In this document: positions 58,698 to 64,000 of the stretch, in pieces
Layout of the letters: every line of letters starts with the position of its first letter
Numbering within the stretch: the stretch's first letter is position 1
Origin: Betaproteobacteria bacterium HGW-Betaproteobacteria-16
GTDB taxonomy: Bacteria > Pseudomonadota > Gammaproteobacteria > Burkholderiales > Burkholderiaceae_C
Length of the DNA: 64,000 nt
Assembly: GCA_002840835.1 (NCBI GenBank)
Contig: PHCQ01000013.1
Coordinates: forward strand, 41,284-105,283
Reading direction: 5' to 3'
Notes under the pieces: generated by a model
What the model saw: the letters and a program-made list of their open reading frames with translations, nothing else
Database searches by the model: none
Told to the model about the DNA's origin: nothing
Position numbers and translations under genes: made by a program

Positions 58698-60035
58698 ATG
58701 AAAGCACTGCTGCTGAAATACTGGGATTCACTTCGATCCAGCTTCTGGTTCGTGCCGGCGGCCATGGCGTGCCTGGCCGTGGTACTGGCCTTCGCCGCTG
58801 TCGAGTTGGACAAGGCCGTTGGTGAGGACTGGCTGGAGCGCCTGGGCTGGAGCTATTCCGGTGGAGCCGAAGGCGCCAGTCTGCTCCTGGGTACCGTGGC
58901 CGGGTCGATGATTGCCATCGCCGGGACCGTGTTCTCGATGACCCTGGTGGCGATGTCGCTCGCCTCGTCCCAGTTGGGGCCCCGCCTGCTGCGCAACTTC
59001 ATGCGCGACACCGCCAACCAGGTGGTGCTGGGCACCTTTGTGGCCACCTTCGTGTACTGCCTGCTCGTGCTGCGCACCATCCGGCGCGCCGACGAGATGG
59101 TCTTTGTTCCCCATCTGTCTGTCAGCATCGGTGTGATGCTGGCCGTGGTCAGCATCGGGGTGCTGATCTACTTCATCCACCACGTCTCGGTCTCGATTCA
59201 GGCCAATGAGGTCGTGGCACGGGTGGGCAGGGAACTGGAGGAAGGGATCGACAGGCTGTTTCCCCGTCAATTGGGCAAGCCTGAGTCCGAGCCCGCGAAC
59301 GGGACAGGAGAGGCAAGCCTGCCAGCGGGGTTCAAGCGCGAGGCCCGTCCCGTGGGCGCGCACAAAGACGGCTACCTCCAGTTGATCGATGCCGACGCCC
59401 TGATGAACCTGGCGGGTCAAGATGACCTGCTGCTGCGGCTGGAGCGCCGGCCCGGGCACTACCTCGTCAAAGGCCAGGCAATGGTCATGGTCTGGCCCGG
59501 CGAGCGTGTGAATGAGGACCTGGTGGAGCAGTTGAACGACGCTTTCGTGCTCGGCGACCAGCGCACAGCCACCCAGGATGTCGAGTTCTCGTTCCTGCAA
59601 CTGGTCGAAATCGCCGTGAGGGCGCTGTCCCCAGGCATCAATGATCCGTTCACGGCGATCGCCTGCGTGGATCGACTGGGATCGGCCCTGTGTCGTCTGG
59701 CCCGATGCGACATGCCATCACCGCTGAGGTTCGATGGTGACGGACGGTTGCGGCTGGTGGCGCCGGGTGCCACGTTTGCAGGCATCGCCGACACGGCCTT
59801 CAACCAGATCAGGCAGAGCGCCCGATCAAACCCGGCCGTGGCGATCCGCATGCTCGATGCCATCGCCCAGATCGCCTGCCACGTGCATCACCCGCAGGAC
59901 TTGCACTGCCTCCAGCGTCATGCCGACATGATCGTCAGAGGGGCGCGGGAAGCTGTGCCGGAAGCGGACGACCTGGCCGCCGTCGAGGTGAGTTTCACGG
60001 CAGTAAGACAAGCGCTGCGCGAGTTTCAAGGCTGA
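58698..60035 (+). CDS. DUF2254 membrane protein
   Basis: 445 aa from ATG 58698 with GGGGA upstream. Four membrane segments in the first 190 residues, with MIAIAGTVFSMTLVAMSLASSQLGPRLL as the most conserved stretch, and a soluble C-terminal half containing SPGINDPFTAIACVDRLGSAL. These match DUF2254. Function unknown. The 182-bp gap after it holds no visible gene. Confidence 0.85.
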   Translation: MKALLLKYWDSLRSSFWFVPAAMACLAVVLAFAAVELDKAVGEDWLERLGWSYSGGAEGASLLLGTVAGSMIAIAGTVFSMTLVAMSLASSQLGPRLLRNFMRDTANQVVLGTFVATFVYCLLVLRTIRRADEMVFVPHLSVSIGVMLAVVSIGVLIYFIHHVSVSIQANEVVARVGRELEEGIDRLFPRQLGKPESEPANGTGEASLPAGFKREARPVGAHKDGYLQLIDADALMNLAGQDDLLLRLERRPGHYLVKGQAMVMVWPGERVNEDLVEQLNDAFVLGDQRTATQDVEFSFLQLVEIAVRALSPGINDPFTAIACVDRLGSALCRLARCDMPSPLRFDGDGRLRLVAPGATFAGIADTAFNQIRQSARSNPAVAIRMLDAIAQIACHVHHPQDLHCLQRHADMIVRGAREAVPEADDLAAVEVSFTAVRQALREFQG

Positions 60036-60217
60036 CGCTTGCGACGGTTCTCGTAATCAAGCGCTCACTGCAGTCCTGGCGTCTGAGGCGCTTTAAAAAT
60101 TGGCCGCAAACAGCGAATGATTGGATTGCACACGTGACACCCGCAACCACTTGGCTGCGTCAAGCAAGTCATTCAAGAGGATCAACCTGGGTACATCCCT
60201 GATTGACGGAGAAGTGC

Positions 60218-61201
60218 TCAGCAATGCTGCCCAAGACCCGAAAGTTGTTGGCCACGGCGTCCGCGCTGACCCAGGAAGAAGCGAACCATTTCCGTCGAAG
60301 CATCGGGGCCTTCGGGGTCCGTGTACGAACCTTCCGAGCTTCCGCCGGACCAGGCATGCGTTCCTCCATGCACCGCCCAGTTCTCGACCCGGGTGCGACC
60401 GGCCGGGTCCACGTAACGAGTCGTTGTCGAGTCGTGGCCAATTGTCGAAACCAATCGCAAGGCAGCGTTTTGTACCAAGGCATCCGAGCCCTCAGGAAAG
60501 CTGTGAAGTGCCTGCTGGACGATGGCCTCCCCATTGGACACGGCCACGGTCCGGTCACAGTCTCCGTGAAAAACGATTGTCGGGACACCATGGCAGTCCG
60601 CGCTATCGGCACTCGTCGGGGGAGAGCCCAACCGAAGCGTCGTACCGAACGGATCACCTAGCTGCATTGCAAAGAACGCAGACAGTACGTTGTTGGCAGC
60701 ACCAAGCGGGAGCCCTGAGTGCGCGCCTACAGCAGAGAAAATGTCAGGGTACGTCTTGCCCAAGATGACGGCCATCGCCGCGCCAGACGAAAGCCCGGCC
60801 ACGAAGACGCTGTTCATGTCGATGTCGTGGGTTTCTGCAATTGCACCGATGACTCCCGCGAGTTGTGATGGCTCGGCACCCTCCCGCGTCTGCTCAAGAG
60901 GCTTGAACCAGCTCCAGCAGCTTGCGTTGTTTGTCACTGACGTCTGGGCCGGGTACGCGACCAGAAAGCCATGCACGTTGGCCAGTTCGTTCATCCGCGT
61001 ACCCGCTGCAAAGTCGTCTGGGGTTTGTTTGCAACCGTGCAACATCATCAGCAATGTTCGGGGCCGCGCCGAACGCCTGGCAGGCACATACAACTTGTAG
61101 GCACGACTCTCAGAACCGCTCTCGTATGCGTGCGAAGTGAATTCCCCGGACGCGACCCGTTCAGGCGCGTTGCGCGTCATCTTTCGAGATGGAAGGTTCA
61201 T
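60218..61201 (-). CDS. PHB depolymerase family esterase
   Basis: 327 aa from ATG 61201 with GGAG 6 bp upstream; a further open frame to 61465 is unlike the family. Key motifs: MLHGCKQTPDDFAAGTRMNELA (oxyanion His), the lipase box AGLSSGAAM, Asp in HGDCDRTVAV and His in GGTHAWSGG. The family includes short-chain poly(3-hydroxybutyrate) depolymerases and feruloyl-type esterases. No signal peptide is visible, so cytoplasmic or leaderless export. Base use looks less GC-rich than in neighbours, hinting at acquisition with the adjacent ATPase operon. Confidence 0.88.
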   Translation of the reverse strand: MNLPSRKMTRNAPERVASGEFTSHAYESGSESRAYKLYVPARRSARPRTLLMMLHGCKQTPDDFAAGTRMNELANVHGFLVAYPAQTSVTNNASCWSWFKPLEQTREGAEPSQLAGVIGAIAETHDIDMNSVFVAGLSSGAAMAVILGKTYPDIFSAVGAHSGLPLGAANNVLSAFFAMQLGDPFGTTLRLGSPPTSADSADCHGVPTIVFHGDCDRTVAVSNGEAIVQQALHSFPEGSDALVQNAALRLVSTIGHDSTTTRYVDPAGRTRVENWAVHGGTHAWSGGSSEGSYTDPEGPDASTEMVRFFLGQRGRRGQQLSGLGQHC

Positions 61202-63463
<2,262 letters not shown>

Positions 63464-63467
<4 letters not shown>

Positions 63468-63811
63468 CCCGGGACCCGAAGCCCACTCGCTCGGTGCCGC
63501 CGCCGGGCGATCAAACCCTGATGGATCAGGTCCGAGTCAAGGCTGCACGCAAGCTCAGGGCTCGTCGCAGCGGAACGCCTGGGGTCTGGTTCGGCCTCGG
63601 CATGATGGGTCTGATCGGTTGGTCTGTGGCCGTGCCCACACTGCTGGGCGCCGCGCTTGGCCTCTGGCTCGACCAGCTGTATCCCGGTGGTCGCTCCTGG
63701 ACCTTGGCGCTGCTGATGGCCGGGTTGACCATCGGCTGCCTGAACGCCTGGCATTGGGTGTCAAAGGAAAACAAGGCAATGCACGACGAGCTGGAGGACG
63801 GCGATGCCTGA
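63464..63811 (+). CDS. atpQ: N-ATPase subunit AtpQ
   Basis: 115 aa with a basic N-terminus (KAARKLRARR) and two membrane helices (about 42-68 and 78-97: GMMGLIGWSVAVPTLLGAAL and WTLALLMAGLTIGCL). This matches the AtpQ/AtpI-like protein that is specific to N-ATPase operons. ATGA overlap with atpC. Its role is assembly of, or regulation around, the membrane ring. Confidence 0.92.
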
Positions 63812-64000
63812 ACACGGCAGCGGGTTCCTGGTCTGGGCGGGTGCGCTGCTGGCGGGTGGCGTGCTGGGCGCCGTCTTTTTTGGGGGTCTGTGGTGGACGG
63901 TGCGTCGTGGTGCCACCTCGCCGACGCCGGCTCGATGGTTTCTCTTCAGCCTCATCGTGCGCACCGGCATCGTGCTGGCGGGGTTCTATGCCGTTGGTGC
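63804..64000 (+). CDS. atpR: N-ATPase subunit AtpR, 3' end outside window
   Basis: The first 65 residues are visible. Hydrophobic segment FLVWAGALLAGGVLGAVFFGGLWW, then RRGATSPTPARW and a second membrane segment, consistent with the three-helix AtpR protein of N-ATPase operons. It overlaps atpQ by 8 bp. atpB, atpE, atpF, atpA and atpG should follow outside the window. Identity rests on order and hydrophobic pattern. Confidence 0.88.
   Translation, partial: MPEHGSGFLVWAGALLAGGVLGAVFFGGLWWTVRRGATSPTPARWFLFSLIVRTGIVLAGFYAVG

Overview
The window is GC-rich, densely coded chromosomal DNA from a betaproteobacterium, most likely Burkholderiales/Comamonadaceae (Hydrogenophaga- or Acidovorax-like). 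This rests on gene content and the style of the intergenic repeats, not on a marker gene. I see no rRNA, tRNA, CRISPR array, insertion sequence or phage.

Layout. 0-6.5 kb: end of an alpha/beta hydrolase, a membrane-anchored thioredoxin with an Lgt-like N-terminus, two methyltransferases, a Crp/Fnr regulator, a 1-Cys peroxiredoxin, and a FisR-type sigma-54 regulator facing an MBL-fold protein behind a recognisable -24/-12 promoter. 6.5-12 kb: FAD monooxygenase/MarR pair, SSB-like protein, FKBP isomerase, GlxA/MAPEG pair. 12-18.2 kb: two-component pair split by repeats, then an SPFH protein coupled to an exported protein. 18.2-21.6 kb: TRAP binding protein, AroQ-like protein, IclR regulator and SDR dehydrogenase around an IclR-type operator. 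21.7-26.9 kb: hypothetical protein, thioesterase, acyl-CoA ligase, Lrp/AsnC regulator opposite an ornithine cyclodeaminase-like gene. 27.3-31.4 kb: three overlapping genes for a binding protein, a triple-PAS histidine kinase and a single-domain response regulator. 31.6-34.8 kb: universal stress protein and an aromatic-type oxygenase operon. 35.7-48.8 kb: signalling block with two paralogous hybrid kinases, a small periplasmic protein, cheB-cheD-cheR-cheA-cheY, a CheZ-like protein and a NarL-type two-component pair. 49-60 kb: MFS exporter, CorC/UppP operon, P-type ATPase/CPBP protease/DUF6544 operon, DUF2254 protein. 60.2-64 kb: PHB-depolymerase-like esterase and the start of an N-ATPase operon (atpD, atpC, atpQ, partial atpR).

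How genes work together. Several divergent pairs have a palindrome between regulator and target (MarR/monooxygenase, IclR/AroQ-TRAP, Lrp/OCD). The FisR-like regulator probably drives the MBL gene in response to sulfane sulfur. The che genes lack cheW and a receptor gene, so they must work with partners elsewhere. A family of GC-rich repeats sits just after stop codons in a constant orientation, suggesting a role at transcript 3' ends.

Most notable candidates: a PDO-like protein that has lost iron ligands but sits next to a sulfide-type sensor; an AroQ homologue altered at two substrate-binding positions in a TRAP/IclR/SDR locus; the coupled binding-protein/kinase/regulator operon; and a C-terminal tail shared by CheD and the CheZ-like protein.
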